Positions 1 to 5,895 are shown, counted from the stretch's first letter. The stretch: DNA of 6,373 bases from Chloroflexota bacterium (GCA_018657655.1 JABHWQ010000224.1:1-6373); one strand, 5' to 3'. Numbers and translations: made by a program. The notes: generated by a model from the sequence alone, not told the origin.

Positions 1-289
1 AACGACCGACATAGACAACTACCGGAACTTCCGATTCGAGGATTCTATCCACAATATCTTCAGTTGTAGTGAGCATGCCGCCAGGGGTTTTTAACTCTAT
101 CACCACAACGGCGGCGCCTTCATTTTCAGCCTTGGTGATTCCGCGATCGATGTAATCTGCAATCACAGGAACGATAGTGCCATCCACATGAAGCACATGG
201 ATTTCCGGGGAATCAGCATTGGCAGTTCCGATAGCAAGAGCGTATAGAAACAGGGGTAGTAAAAAGAGAATTCTTAGATATTTTTTCAC
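1..289 (-). CDS. NfeD-family membrane-bound serine protease (ClpP class), N-terminal part, runs off the left edge
   Basis: The visible 96 codons begin with a GTG at 287-289. The start is supported by a Shine-Dalgarno GGGAAGG ten bases upstream (300-306). Residues 1-25 form a typical signal peptide: a KK basic start, a hydrophobic core rich in L, F and I, and an ANA cleavage motif at 23-25. The mature part opens with a beta strand (EIHVLHVDGTIVPVIADYI) and continues through VVVIELKTPGG (61-71), then EDIVDRILESEVPVVVYV (77-94). This is the pattern of the long-form NfeD/1510-N protease family, in which a ClpP-like Ser/Lys protease domain precedes membrane helices and an OB-fold NfeD domain. The catalytic Ser and Lys, the membrane helices and the NfeD domain would lie outside the window. 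Family members cleave hydrophobic segments of membrane partners such as stomatins, and a stomatin gene often follows. The family call is firm; the exact substrate is unknown. Confidence 0.85.
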   Translation of the reverse strand, partial: MKKYLRILFLLPLFLYALAIGTANADSPEIHVLHVDGTIVPVIADYIDRGITKAENEGAAVVVIELKTPGGMLTTTEDIVDRILESEVPVVVYVGR

Positions 290-299
290 GTGTGATTTA

Positions 300-306
300 C
301 CTTCCC
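300..306 (-). promoter_or_regulatory. Ribosome binding site of the NfeD-family gene
   Basis: On the minus strand this reads GGGAAGG, ten bases before the GTG start at 289. It decides the GTG start, because no ATG with a comparable site is available upstream in frame. Confidence 0.65.
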
Positions 307-323
307 GTAAATGGGTGAACTTA

Positions 324-351
324 ATTATAGCGGATTCCAATCCTTTTGCAA
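324..351 (-). promoter_or_regulatory. Sigma70-type promoter for the NfeD-family gene
   Basis: On the minus strand there is TTGCAA (346-351), a 16-base spacer and a perfect TATAAT (324-329). The expected transcription start is near 317, giving a leader of about 28 nt that contains the ribosome binding site. The -35 box lies 5 bp from the plus-strand extended -10 element, so the two divergent promoters overlap physically. Confidence 0.7.
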
Positions 352-356
352 GTTTA

Positions 357-365
357 TGCTATAAT
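357..365 (+). promoter_or_regulatory. Extended -10 promoter for the HAD hydrolase-ilvE operon
   Basis: The sequence TGCTATAAT is a perfect extended -10 element (TGnTATAAT). There is no good -35 hexamer at 16-18 bp, which is usual for extended -10 promoters. Transcription should start near 372, leaving only about ten bases before the ATG at 382. The mRNA would therefore be almost leaderless, and no Shine-Dalgarno sequence is visible. Confidence 0.6.
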
Positions 366-381
366 AGAATCCACTTGGCTC

Positions 382-1077
382 ATGTACAAGGCAGTCTTCT
401 TTGATCTGGTTAATACTCTCGTTCGGCACGATCCGTGGCCGGAGGAACGCCAGTACCGGGCGCTCAAGGAGTTCGGTATCGATGTTCCAAAGAAGGATTT
501 GCGCCGGGGATTCTGGGTTGCCAACGATTACTTCAGTCGGGAAGCCGCTCGATCGCCGATTGAGCAGCGCCCCCCGGAGGAGAAGATCGAAGTATTCATC
601 GAATTCGAACGTACATGGCTTCGTGAAGCAGGAGTTGAAGTCTCCCGCGATCAAGCCGCTAAGTTGCTGGAGTTGTTGAGGTTAAATACGGAGGGAGTTG
701 TACTGTTCGAAGATACGGTTCCGGCATTAACTGAACTACGTAGCCGCGGGATAGTCGTGGGGCTGGTATCCAATCTGGATATGACACTGGAAAAGTTCTG
801 TCCCGATTTCGATCTGGCTGCCCATCTTGATTTCGTTATTGTTTCCCATGAGGGGGGATTCGAAAAACCTCATCCAGAGATATTCGGAGCCGCTCTGGAG
901 AGGGCGAACGCCAAAGCTTCTGAGACGATTATGGTTGGTGATCAGTTCAATTCGGATATCGTGGGTGCGTTGAGGGCAGGTATCAAGCCTCTGTGGCTCG
1001 ATCGTGATGGGGTGTTTGATGATCATGTGGATTGCCAGCGAGTTGGGAGTTTGATGGAGATACTGGAACATGTTTAG
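382..1077 (+). CDS. HAD-superfamily (subfamily IA-like) hydrolase
   Basis: This 231-residue protein shows the HAD motifs in order. Motif I is FFDLVNTL with the nucleophile Asp at residue 8. A helical cap occupies roughly 15-105. Motif II is GLVSN with Ser130, motif III is Lys162 in EKPHPEIF, and motif IV is MVGDQFNSDIVGALRAG with Asp187 and Asp192. The size and cap position fit haloacid dehalogenase-like subfamily IA enzymes, which are cytosolic and act on phosphate esters or halo-acids through an aspartyl intermediate. Oddly, the residue two after the nucleophile, normally the general acid Asp in phosphatases, is Val10. That departs from the phosphatase signature, and the substrate cannot be named. 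I chose ATG 382 because an upstream in-frame TTG (346) lies before the promoter's -10 box and because motif I should begin within the first ten residues. ilvE follows 47 bp downstream on the same strand, probably in one transcript. Confidence 0.88.
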   Translation: MYKAVFFDLVNTLVRHDPWPEERQYRALKEFGIDVPKKDLRRGFWVANDYFSREAARSPIEQRPPEEKIEVFIEFERTWLREAGVEVSRDQAAKLLELLRLNTEGVVLFEDTVPALTELRSRGIVVGLVSNLDMTLEKFCPDFDLAAHLDFVIVSHEGGFEKPHPEIFGAALERANAKASETIMVGDQFNSDIVGALRAGIKPLWLDRDGVFDDHVDCQRVGSLMEILEHV

Positions 1078-1112
1078 GTCTGCCGACGTCTTACACGGCA
1101 GTTATTAATTCT

Positions 1113-1116
1113 GAGG
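1113..1116 (+). promoter_or_regulatory. Ribosome binding site of ilvE
   Basis: GAGG lies eight bases before the ATG at 1125. This site, together with the alignment of the family N-terminus (KIWLNGELIPWDEAKVHVL), selects 1125 over an in-frame upstream start at 1032 that lies inside the HAD gene. Confidence 0.6.
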
Positions 1117-1124
1117 ATGGAACC

Positions 1125-2039
1125 ATGGAGAAATCGGAAAAGATTTGGCTAAACGGAGAGTTAATACCCTGGGATGAGGCTAAGGTTCATGTATTGACCC
1201 ACGCGCTTCATTATGGCACCGGGGTATTTGAGGGTATTAAGTGTTATGACACTCCCAAAGGACCGGCTGTCTTCCGGCTGCGAGAGCACATGCAAAGGCT
1301 GCTTAACAGCGCCAAAATCTATCAGATGCCTATGCCCTATTCTCTCGATGATCTGTGTACGGCTGCACGCGAGACGGTGAAAGTTAATGGTTTGAAAGCA
1401 TGCTATATTCGCCCGATTGCTTTCTACGGCTACGGCGAGATGGGTGTTAATCCTCGCAAGAACAAAGTCGATATTTCCATTATTGTGTGGGAGTGGGGAG
1501 CTTACCTCGGCGATGACGGAATCCAAAATGGTATCCGAGTGATGATGTCGTCCTGGCAACGCATTGATTCGCGGTCTTTGCCGACCCATGCCAAGGCTAC
1601 TGCCAATTATGCCAATTCAGTGTTGGCCAAACTGGAAGCCCTTGATTGTGGCTTCGATGAAGCTATCATGCTCAATTCTCATGGGATGTTATGCGAAGGC
1701 AGTGGAGAGAACCTTTTTATCATCAAAAACGGAACTGTGATCACGCCTCCGCCCAGTGCGGGAGCCCTTCCCGGAATCACCAGGGATTCGGCGATGGTTA
1801 TCGCTCGAGATCTGGGAATCCCGGTTGAAAGCAGGGACATACTTCGTGAGGAGCTTTTCCTGGCCGATGAAGCGTTCTTTACCGGCACGGCAGCAGAAGT
1901 AACGCCGATCAGGGAAGTGGATGGAAGACCGATCGGCAACAATGGCCGTGGCGAGTTGACGGCCCAGATTCAATCCAAATTCTTCGATGTTGTCAACGGT
2001 AAGGATGAGAAGTATTATCACTGGTTGGATTTTGTCTAA
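1125..2039 (+). CDS. ilvE: Branched-chain amino acid aminotransferase (class IV PLP enzyme)
   Basis: The enzyme exchanges the amino group of valine, leucine or isoleucine with 2-oxoglutarate in the cytosol, the last step of branched-chain amino acid synthesis. At 304 residues it has the usual family length and is complete. Visible class IV signatures are HYGTGVFEGIK (29-39), RPIAFYGYGEMGV (96-108), and the PLP Schiff-base lysine Lys157 in THAKATANYANS. Others are EGSGENLFIIKNG (191-203) with its conserved Glu191, ALPGITRD (214-221), and the phosphate-binding TGTAAEVTPIREVDG (253-267). The C-terminus ends in the usual WLD pattern. The AKATANY form around the lysine resembles archaeal and Chloroflexota/Thermotogota-type IlvE. 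D-amino-acid aminotransferase and aminodeoxychorismate lyase are related alternatives, but the full set of motifs favours IlvE. The HAD hydrolase gene precedes it and an intrinsic terminator follows closely. Confidence 0.95.
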   Translation: MEKSEKIWLNGELIPWDEAKVHVLTHALHYGTGVFEGIKCYDTPKGPAVFRLREHMQRLLNSAKIYQMPMPYSLDDLCTAARETVKVNGLKACYIRPIAFYGYGEMGVNPRKNKVDISIIVWEWGAYLGDDGIQNGIRVMMSSWQRIDSRSLPTHAKATANYANSVLAKLEALDCGFDEAIMLNSHGMLCEGSGENLFIIKNGTVITPPPSAGALPGITRDSAMVIARDLGIPVESRDILREELFLADEAFFTGTAAEVTPIREVDGRPIGNNGRGELTAQIQSKFFDVVNGKDEKYYHWLDFV

Positions 2040-2045
2040 ATGCAG

Positions 2046-2076
2046 AAGGGGCGATCTATTAAGGTCGCCCTTTTTT
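2046..2076 (+). terminator. Intrinsic terminator of the HAD-ilvE operon
   Basis: The arms GGGCGATC (2049-2056) and GGTCGCCC (2063-2070) form an 8-bp stem with one G-T pair and a six-base loop. It is followed directly by a run of six T (2071-2076). It starts only a few bases after the ilvE stop codon. Confidence 0.9.
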
Positions 2077-2079
2077 GAT

Positions 2080-2159
2080 TGTCATTCTGAATGAAACGAA
2101 GCGTAATGAAGAATCTCATCGCCAGCAAGGAGATTCTTCGCCATTGGCTCAGAATGACA
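2080..2159. repeat. 80-bp palindromic dispersed-type repeat with nested stems
   Basis: The outer 11-bp arms TGTCATTCTGA (2080-2090) and TCAGAATGACA (2149-2159) are perfectly inverted. Inside them a second perfect pair, AAGAATCTC (2109-2117) and GAGATTCTT (2130-2138), encloses a 12-base loop. The segment GAAACGAAGCGTAATGAAG between the arms resembles a repeat type scattered through many bacterial genomes. It lies directly after the ilvE terminator, as such elements often do. No coding potential is visible. Confidence 0.8.
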
Positions 2160-2165
2160 TGCCAA

Positions 2166-2380
2166 TGTGTCATTCCGGCCCCGAGCCGGAATCAACTGTT
2201 ACTGGCGATACCCCATAACTCCAGCAGACACCGTTCGTGGTGAGCTTGTCGAAGTATGAACGAACTGTTCGGCAGGAACCCTTCGATAAACTCAGGGTGA
2301 ACGGTGATTCCTCGCAATTACATGATGGAAGTAATCTGTTTCTTTGATTGTGACACAGTCTGCGAGTCAGGAATGACACA
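2166..2380. repeat. 215-bp composite repeat bounded by 11-bp inverted ends
   Basis: The perfect inverted ends TGTGTCATTCC (2166-2176) and GGAATGACACA (2370-2380) bound a non-coding block. The left end runs into its own short hairpin, ATTCCGGC (2172-2179) with GCCGGAAT (2185-2192). The right part holds a looser inverted pair, CTCGCA (2311-2316) with TGCGAG (2361-2366). A further element sits inside at 2229-2306. The structure resembles a small non-autonomous, MITE-like or palindromic repeat cluster. No transposase is present and no clear target duplication could be seen. Confidence 0.6.
2229..2306. repeat. 78-bp inverted-repeat element nested inside the composite repeat
   Basis: The perfect 8-bp ends CACCGTTC (2229-2236) and GAACGGTG (2299-2306) enclose GGTGAGCTTGTCGAAG on one side and CCCTTCGATAAACTCAGGG on the other. 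This is a recognisable dispersed repeat type (CCGTTCGTGGTGAGCTTGTC) found in many bacterial genomes. It interrupts the 215-bp block and so may be a later arrival. Confidence 0.65.
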
Positions 2381-2397
2381 AATGGGTGTTTTTGCTC

Positions 2398-3924
2398 TTA
2401 GCTTGTAGCCCCTTCTTTTTCTTTCGATACTCTTCGGAGTACTTCCCCCAGTATCTTAGGCCAATGCTTTCCCAGTTGCTTGGTGTTTAACTTTATCCGG
2501 GTTGTTCCAACTTTGAGACTGCTTCCAAAACTGCTTTGTAAGGCGGATCTATCTATCTTGGCTTCGTTTCCTAAAATCACGGATATTTGTTTGTCTTCAG
2601 TGAGAATTCTTTGTATCCCTGCCTGAGAGGCGATAAGCTTCACTCTGATGATGTATGCCAGGTTCTTGACTACCGATGGCACTTCGCCGAATCGATCTTC
2701 GAGTTCTTGCAGCATATCCTTGATTTGATCGGGGGATTCGAGGTTTGCCATTCTTTGATACAGAGAGATGCGTACATTCAGGTCGGTTACGTATTTTTCT
2801 GGGATGTAGGCGGTGATGGGTAAATCGACAGTCGGTAGATTATGTTCAGGGATTTTCCTTCCGTCTCCGGACTTCAATTCCTCAACTGCACTTGACAGCA
2901 ATCGGCAATATAGATCGAACCCTACTGCTCCCACTTGCCCGCTCTGCTCCGATCCCAGGATATTGCCGGCTCCACGGATTTCCATGTCTTTCATGGCGAT
3001 GCGGAAACCGGCTCCGAGTTCGGTAGCTTCAAAAATGGTTCTCAAGCGCTTCTGCGCCGGCTCGGTTAGGCGTTTGCCTTTATCATATAGGAGGTACGCG
3101 TAGGCGCGTACATCTCCCCGGCCTACTCGTCCACGCAAATGATAGAGCTGAGTCAGACCGAGTTTATCGGATTGATTGATAATCAGGGTGTTAGCGCTGG
3201 GCAGGTCTAAGCCGGATTCGATTATCGTAGTACAGACCAGTACATTTGATTTGCCGGTGGTGAAATCCAACATTACCGATTCCAGCATTTCCTCCTGCAT
3301 TTGACCGTGAGCGACAGCTATCTTAGCTTCCGGCACCATGTCCCTTAGCTGATAGGCTATATGCCCGATACTCTGCACCCGGTTGTGTACGAAGAAGACT
3401 TGCCCGTTACGATCAAGTTCTCGCAGTATGGCCTCTCGAACTAACTCTTTGTTGTATTCGGCGATGTATGTTTTGATGGGCAGCCGTTCTTCGGGAGCAG
3501 TCTCGATAGTGCTCATATCACGGACTCCAACCAGTGACATATGAAGACTGCGTGGAATCGGGGTAGCACTCAATGGGAGTACGTCAACTTCGCTGCGCAA
3601 TTTTTTGAGCCGCTCTTTGTGTGCCACCCCGAATTTCTGTTCCTCATCGATTATAATGAGCCCCAGGTTTTTGAATACCACGTCTTTCTGAATCAGTCGG
3701 TGTGTGCCGATACAGATATCGACTGATCCTTCAGAGAGTTTTTCTAATATGGCCTGTTGTTCCCTGGTAGAACGGAAACGGCTCAGCACTTCGATGGTTG
3801 CCGGAAAGGCTGCCAGCCGCTCAGCAAACGTGTTGAAATGTTGTTGCGCCAGCACAGTGGTGGGTACGAGCACCGCTACCTGCATGCCGTTGTTCACTGC
3901 TTTGAATGCGGCTCGAATTGCCAC
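2398..3924 (-). CDS. mfd: Mfd C-terminal fragment: SF2 translocase motor and D7 domain
   Basis: This frame carries 508 residues counted from a GTG at 3924, which is really the internal Val of KTEVA. Helicase motifs in order are Ia VLVPTTVLAQQH (18-29), DEEQ box motif II in IIIDEEQKFG (90-99), motif III LSATPIPRSLHMS (118-130), the motif IV region GQVFFVHNRV (174-183), and motifs V-VI in TTIIESGLDLPSAN (232-245) and QLYHLRGRVGRG (259-270). The TRG region follows (about 285-330). The C-terminal D7 regulatory domain includes RISLYQRMANLES (385-397) and ELEDRFGEVP (407-416). Walker A is only half present (GYGKT, just upstream in this frame). No convincing ribosome binding site precedes the GTG, so independent translation is doubtful. 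The gene ends at a TAA (2398-2400) next to the repeat cluster, and I see no standard intrinsic terminator after it. Confidence 0.82.
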   Translation of the reverse strand: MAIRAAFKAVNNGMQVAVLVPTTVLAQQHFNTFAERLAAFPATIEVLSRFRSTREQQAILEKLSEGSVDICIGTHRLIQKDVVFKNLGLIIIDEEQKFGVAHKERLKKLRSEVDVLPLSATPIPRSLHMSLVGVRDMSTIETAPEERLPIKTYIAEYNKELVREAILRELDRNGQVFFVHNRVQSIGHIAYQLRDMVPEAKIAVAHGQMQEEMLESVMLDFTTGKSNVLVCTTIIESGLDLPSANTLIINQSDKLGLTQLYHLRGRVGRGDVRAYAYLLYDKGKRLTEPAQKRLRTIFEATELGAGFRIAMKDMEIRGAGNILGSEQSGQVGAVGFDLYCRLLSSAVEELKSGDGRKIPEHNLPTVDLPITAYIPEKYVTDLNVRISLYQRMANLESPDQIKDMLQELEDRFGEVPSVVKNLAYIIRVKLIASQAGIQRILTEDKQISVILGNEAKIDRSALQSSFGSSLKVGTTRIKLNTKQLGKHWPKILGEVLRRVSKEKEGATS

Positions 3925-5783
3925 TTCAGTTTTTCCATATCCTTTTTCACATCGTGTATTGTCTGCATTTGATCGTGGGTTTCCTCATAGGGGAAAGATG
4001 CATCTAGTTCCTGCTCCCACAGACTATCCGGCTGGAAGGCAATTCCTGGGGAGATTTCTCGGGAGGCATAGATTGCCAGCAGTTCCTGGGCCATCTCAAC
4101 TGTTGCTTGTTTGGCCCTCTGCTTGGTGCGTGTCCATTCCTGGGTATTCAGTCGGCTGAGTGAGGGAGCATATCCCCCGGAGCCGACATATCGGGCTACC
4201 CGGTCGACCTGATCGGTGGGGACATACAGTTTGCCATCGTCAGCATATTCTAGGATAAGGTATTCCCGTTTTGTACCGTTTGTGGCCATATTTGTCAGTC
4301 CGATAAAGCGGGAGATCCCGTGATCAACATGGACTACGTAGTCGCCGATAGAGAGATCGGCCAGGAATATTTCATGTTGCGCCCGGTGCTTGGGCACAGG
4401 CCGTCGCTTTTTTACGAAACCGAATAACTCCGAATCGGTGATTAGGATAGTTTCATCTAAGGTCCATCCGCCGTAAAGGGAACCGCGAACCAGCGTCAAT
4501 GAAGCTGGTGGAGGCACTTGCTCCACTTGTGATACGGGAGAAGCCAAGATATCCTGCTCTCCGAGAAGCTCGGAGATTCTTTCAGCCTGCTGAGAAACGA
4601 TGATAATGCGGTTTCCATCTCTAAGCCCTTTTGATGTGTCTTCGAGGAAACGGGAGATTTGTCCGGCATAATTTGGTGCAGTGCCGAAATCGAAAGATGA
4701 ACTGGTATCGGTACCGCTCCATTTTTCAAGCGATAGACGTCGTATGTTTCGGGTGATTTTCTCTTCAATCTCAACCCATCCGAAGTACGGTACCGGGAAA
4801 TTTCGCGGTAGCTCACCACGTTCAATCTGGCCCCGACGAAGCCCGGTGGCTTGAGATTCCAGGTCTTCTAACTCCTTAGAAATACTTTCGGGATCATCCA
4901 GAATTGCCAGGGTTTTGGGTGGTAAATAATCGAGCAGGGTAGAATTATTGAATACCGGTGCATAAAACTGTAAGCCGTCGCGCCATTGCCCTCCCAGCAG
5001 GAGTTCAATATCTTCGTATATCAAATCTCTGGTTTGGTTGTTGCAATGGGAAAGGTCAAATTCGGTCAGTACGCGCTCAAGTTGATCTTTCGGGGGAAGA
5101 AGCATTTCTCGGGCAGGTACGATCGCTAGTGATTCGGCCGGTTCGACAGACCGCTGACTTGCAGGATCGAACCATCGGATGCTTTCCACTTCGTCGCCGA
5201 AAAACTCGATTCGGGCGGGGTTATCGTTGTTGGGAGAAAAGATATCAATGATTCCACCGCGTTTACTTACATCTCCGGGAGCCTCTACTATCTCACCAGT
5301 CTCATAGCCTATTTCAACGCAGTGGGTCACAAAACGGCTCATATCGATATGCATTCCACTTTTAACCAGTAGGCATGTAGAAGCGAAATCAGTGGCAGAC
5401 ACGGTTTTGTGGGAGAGGGCATGAGCTGAGGCGATGATCAATGGAGACGTTTGCCCCGATTGACACAGGGTGGCCAGCACGCTCAGCCTTTTTTGTACTG
5501 TCGAAAGGTCAGGGGTTAAACGTTCGTATGGAAGGACATCGAGTTCGGGGAAGAGTAGAATCGTTTGTTCAGGACTACACCAGGCAACAAGCTCGTCGCG
5601 CAAAGCCTTGGCTCGTTCGATATTGGGCGTGATAACCAGCATGGGTAGCGAAAGTCCCGCCAGAAGAAAAGGTTTGGCTGCATCGATAAGAGATGCTCTC
5701 TCGTGCCCTTCGGCTAGCTTCTGCACGAGGGGTTGGCAGTCTGGCCTGTCTGTAAGTAAAGGCAGTAAACCCGATAAATTCAT
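3894..5783 (-). CDS. mfd: Mfd N-terminal fragment: UvrB-like module, RNA polymerase-interacting domain and start of the helicase
   Basis: This frame encodes 629 residues. The UvrB-homologous part includes LPYERLTPDLSTVQKRL (84-100) and GGIIDIFSPN (176-185) followed by ARIEFFGDEVESIRWF (190-205); in Mfd it contacts UvrA. The CarD-like RNA polymerase-interacting domain spans about 472-540, with IGDYVVHVDHGISRF (479-493) and LILEYADDGKLYVPTDQVD (509-527). Then come the relay region and the beginning of the translocase, PYEETHDQMQTIHDVKKDM (598-616). The last 13 residues (EKLKWQFEPHSKQ) are out-of-frame translation of the DNA for GYGKTEVAIRAAFKAV, and a TGA follows. If translated, the product would keep the UvrA- and polymerase-binding parts but lack the motor. 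The ATG at 5783 has no strong Shine-Dalgarno site, but a good promoter lies upstream. Confidence 0.85.
   Translation of the reverse strand: MNLSGLLPLLTDRPDCQPLVQKLAEGHERASLIDAAKPFLLAGLSLPMLVITPNIERAKALRDELVAWCSPEQTILLFPELDVLPYERLTPDLSTVQKRLSVLATLCQSGQTSPLIIASAHALSHKTVSATDFASTCLLVKSGMHIDMSRFVTHCVEIGYETGEIVEAPGDVSKRGGIIDIFSPNNDNPARIEFFGDEVESIRWFDPASQRSVEPAESLAIVPAREMLLPPKDQLERVLTEFDLSHCNNQTRDLIYEDIELLLGGQWRDGLQFYAPVFNNSTLLDYLPPKTLAILDDPESISKELEDLESQATGLRRGQIERGELPRNFPVPYFGWVEIEEKITRNIRRLSLEKWSGTDTSSSFDFGTAPNYAGQISRFLEDTSKGLRDGNRIIIVSQQAERISELLGEQDILASPVSQVEQVPPPASLTLVRGSLYGGWTLDETILITDSELFGFVKKRRPVPKHRAQHEIFLADLSIGDYVVHVDHGISRFIGLTNMATNGTKREYLILEYADDGKLYVPTDQVDRVARYVGSGGYAPSLSRLNTQEWTRTKQRAKQATVEMAQELLAIYASREISPGIAFQPDSLWEQELDASFPYEETHDQMQTIHDVKKDMEKLKWQFEPHSKQ
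3933..3942 (-). other. Deletion junction in mfd: the single remaining copy of a short direct repeat
   Basis: On the minus strand GGATATGGAA is read as (AA)G-GAT-ATG-GAA in the upstream frame and GGA-TAT-GGA-A in the downstream frame. In an intact mfd the same decamer, or at least its first nine bases, would occur twice: at KDME and at the Walker A GYGK. In known Mfd proteins the two sites are separated by a distance corresponding to about 49 bases. Loss of 49 bases shifts the frame exactly as seen. Confidence 0.7.
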
Positions 5784-5802
5784 GATAAATACTCACGCCA
5801 TA

Positions 5803-5828
5803 AGGGCTAGCCGCATTCGACTAGCCCT
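5803..5828. promoter_or_regulatory. Hairpin in the mfd 5' leader
   Basis: Perfect 8-bp arms AGGGCTAG (5803-5810) and CTAGCCCT (5821-5828) enclose a ten-base loop. The hairpin falls inside the predicted 50-nt mfd leader, about 20 nt before the ATG. No T run follows on either strand, so it is not a standard terminator. It may affect mfd mRNA stability or ribosome access, or may act as a DNA operator. Confidence 0.5.
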
Positions 5829-5830
5829 CT

Positions 5831-5840
5831 TCGTTAACGA
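5831..5840. promoter_or_regulatory. Perfect palindrome TCGTTAACGA at the mfd transcription start
   Basis: This ten-base perfect palindrome directly abuts (by one base overlaps) the -10 box of the mfd promoter and spans the expected start site near 5833. That is a typical place for a repressor operator, but no regulator is identified here. Confidence 0.35.
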
Positions 5841-5868
5841 TTGTAGCATCATGGTTTTAGTGAATCAA
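5840..5868 (-). promoter_or_regulatory. Sigma70-type promoter for mfd
   Basis: On the minus strand there is TTGATT (5863-5868), a 17-base spacer and TACAAT (5840-5845). The spacer ends in TGC, which gives an extended -10 (TGCTACAAT). Transcription should start near 5833, 50 bases before the mfd ATG. Confidence 0.7.
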
Positions 5869-5895
5869 ATCACTCGGGCGGGCCCCCGATCCGGG

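Larger units (their letters stand above)
2398..5783 (-). pseudogene. mfd: Transcription-repair coupling factor Mfd, broken by a deletion/frameshift in the Walker A region
   Basis: Mfd is a superfamily 2 DNA translocase that pushes stalled RNA polymerase off damaged template and recruits UvrA. The whole Mfd architecture is here, but in two frames. Residues 1-616 run from the start at 5783 to VKKDM. The rest, from GYGKTEVA onward (3942 to 2398), is in another frame. Between them Mfd proteins normally carry a stretch of about 16 residues ending in MDRLVCGDV, which includes the first half of Walker A; it is absent. At the junction, the DNA GGATATGGAA (3933-3942) is at once the end of K-D-M-E in one frame and G-Y-G-K in the other. 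That is what a deletion between two short direct repeats would leave. Restored, the protein would be about 1146 residues, the normal Mfd length. An assembly error cannot be excluded. Confidence 0.85.

Noticed and set aside
346..381. Upstream TTG start (346) for the HAD hydrolase
   Set aside because: It adds 12 residues before motif I that do not fit the family, lies upstream of the extended -10 box (so it would not be on the transcript), and overlaps the divergent -35 box.
1032..1124. Earlier in-frame start for ilvE inside the HAD gene
   Set aside because: The family N-terminus begins right after the ATG at 1125, which has a GAGG site; the 31 extra residues are HAD coding DNA read in another frame.
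2170..2379. 69-codon minus-strand open frame in the repeat cluster
   Set aside because: It is composed entirely of inverted-repeat elements; the apparent peptide comes from repeat sequence, and no ribosome binding site was seen.
2080..2380. CRISPR array
   Set aside because: The repeats are inverted and nested and belong to different families; there are no regularly spaced identical direct repeats with unique spacers.
3928..3955. Programmed -1 frameshifting on GAAAAAG to join the two mfd frames
   Set aside because: A shift at AAA-AAG could join VKK to GYGKTEVA, but it would still leave out the MDRLVCGDV segment and the first Gly of the P-loop. It would not give a normal motor. A deletion explains both the frame and the missing residues.
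3704..4159. 151-codon plus-strand open frame antisense to mfd
   Set aside because: It is a shadow of the conserved Mfd helicase and relay coding region, with no domain or ribosome binding site.
5803..5828. Intrinsic terminator between mfd and the HMGS-like gene
   Set aside because: The stem is good but no T run follows on either strand, and divergent genes here have no transcript that would need to end at this place.
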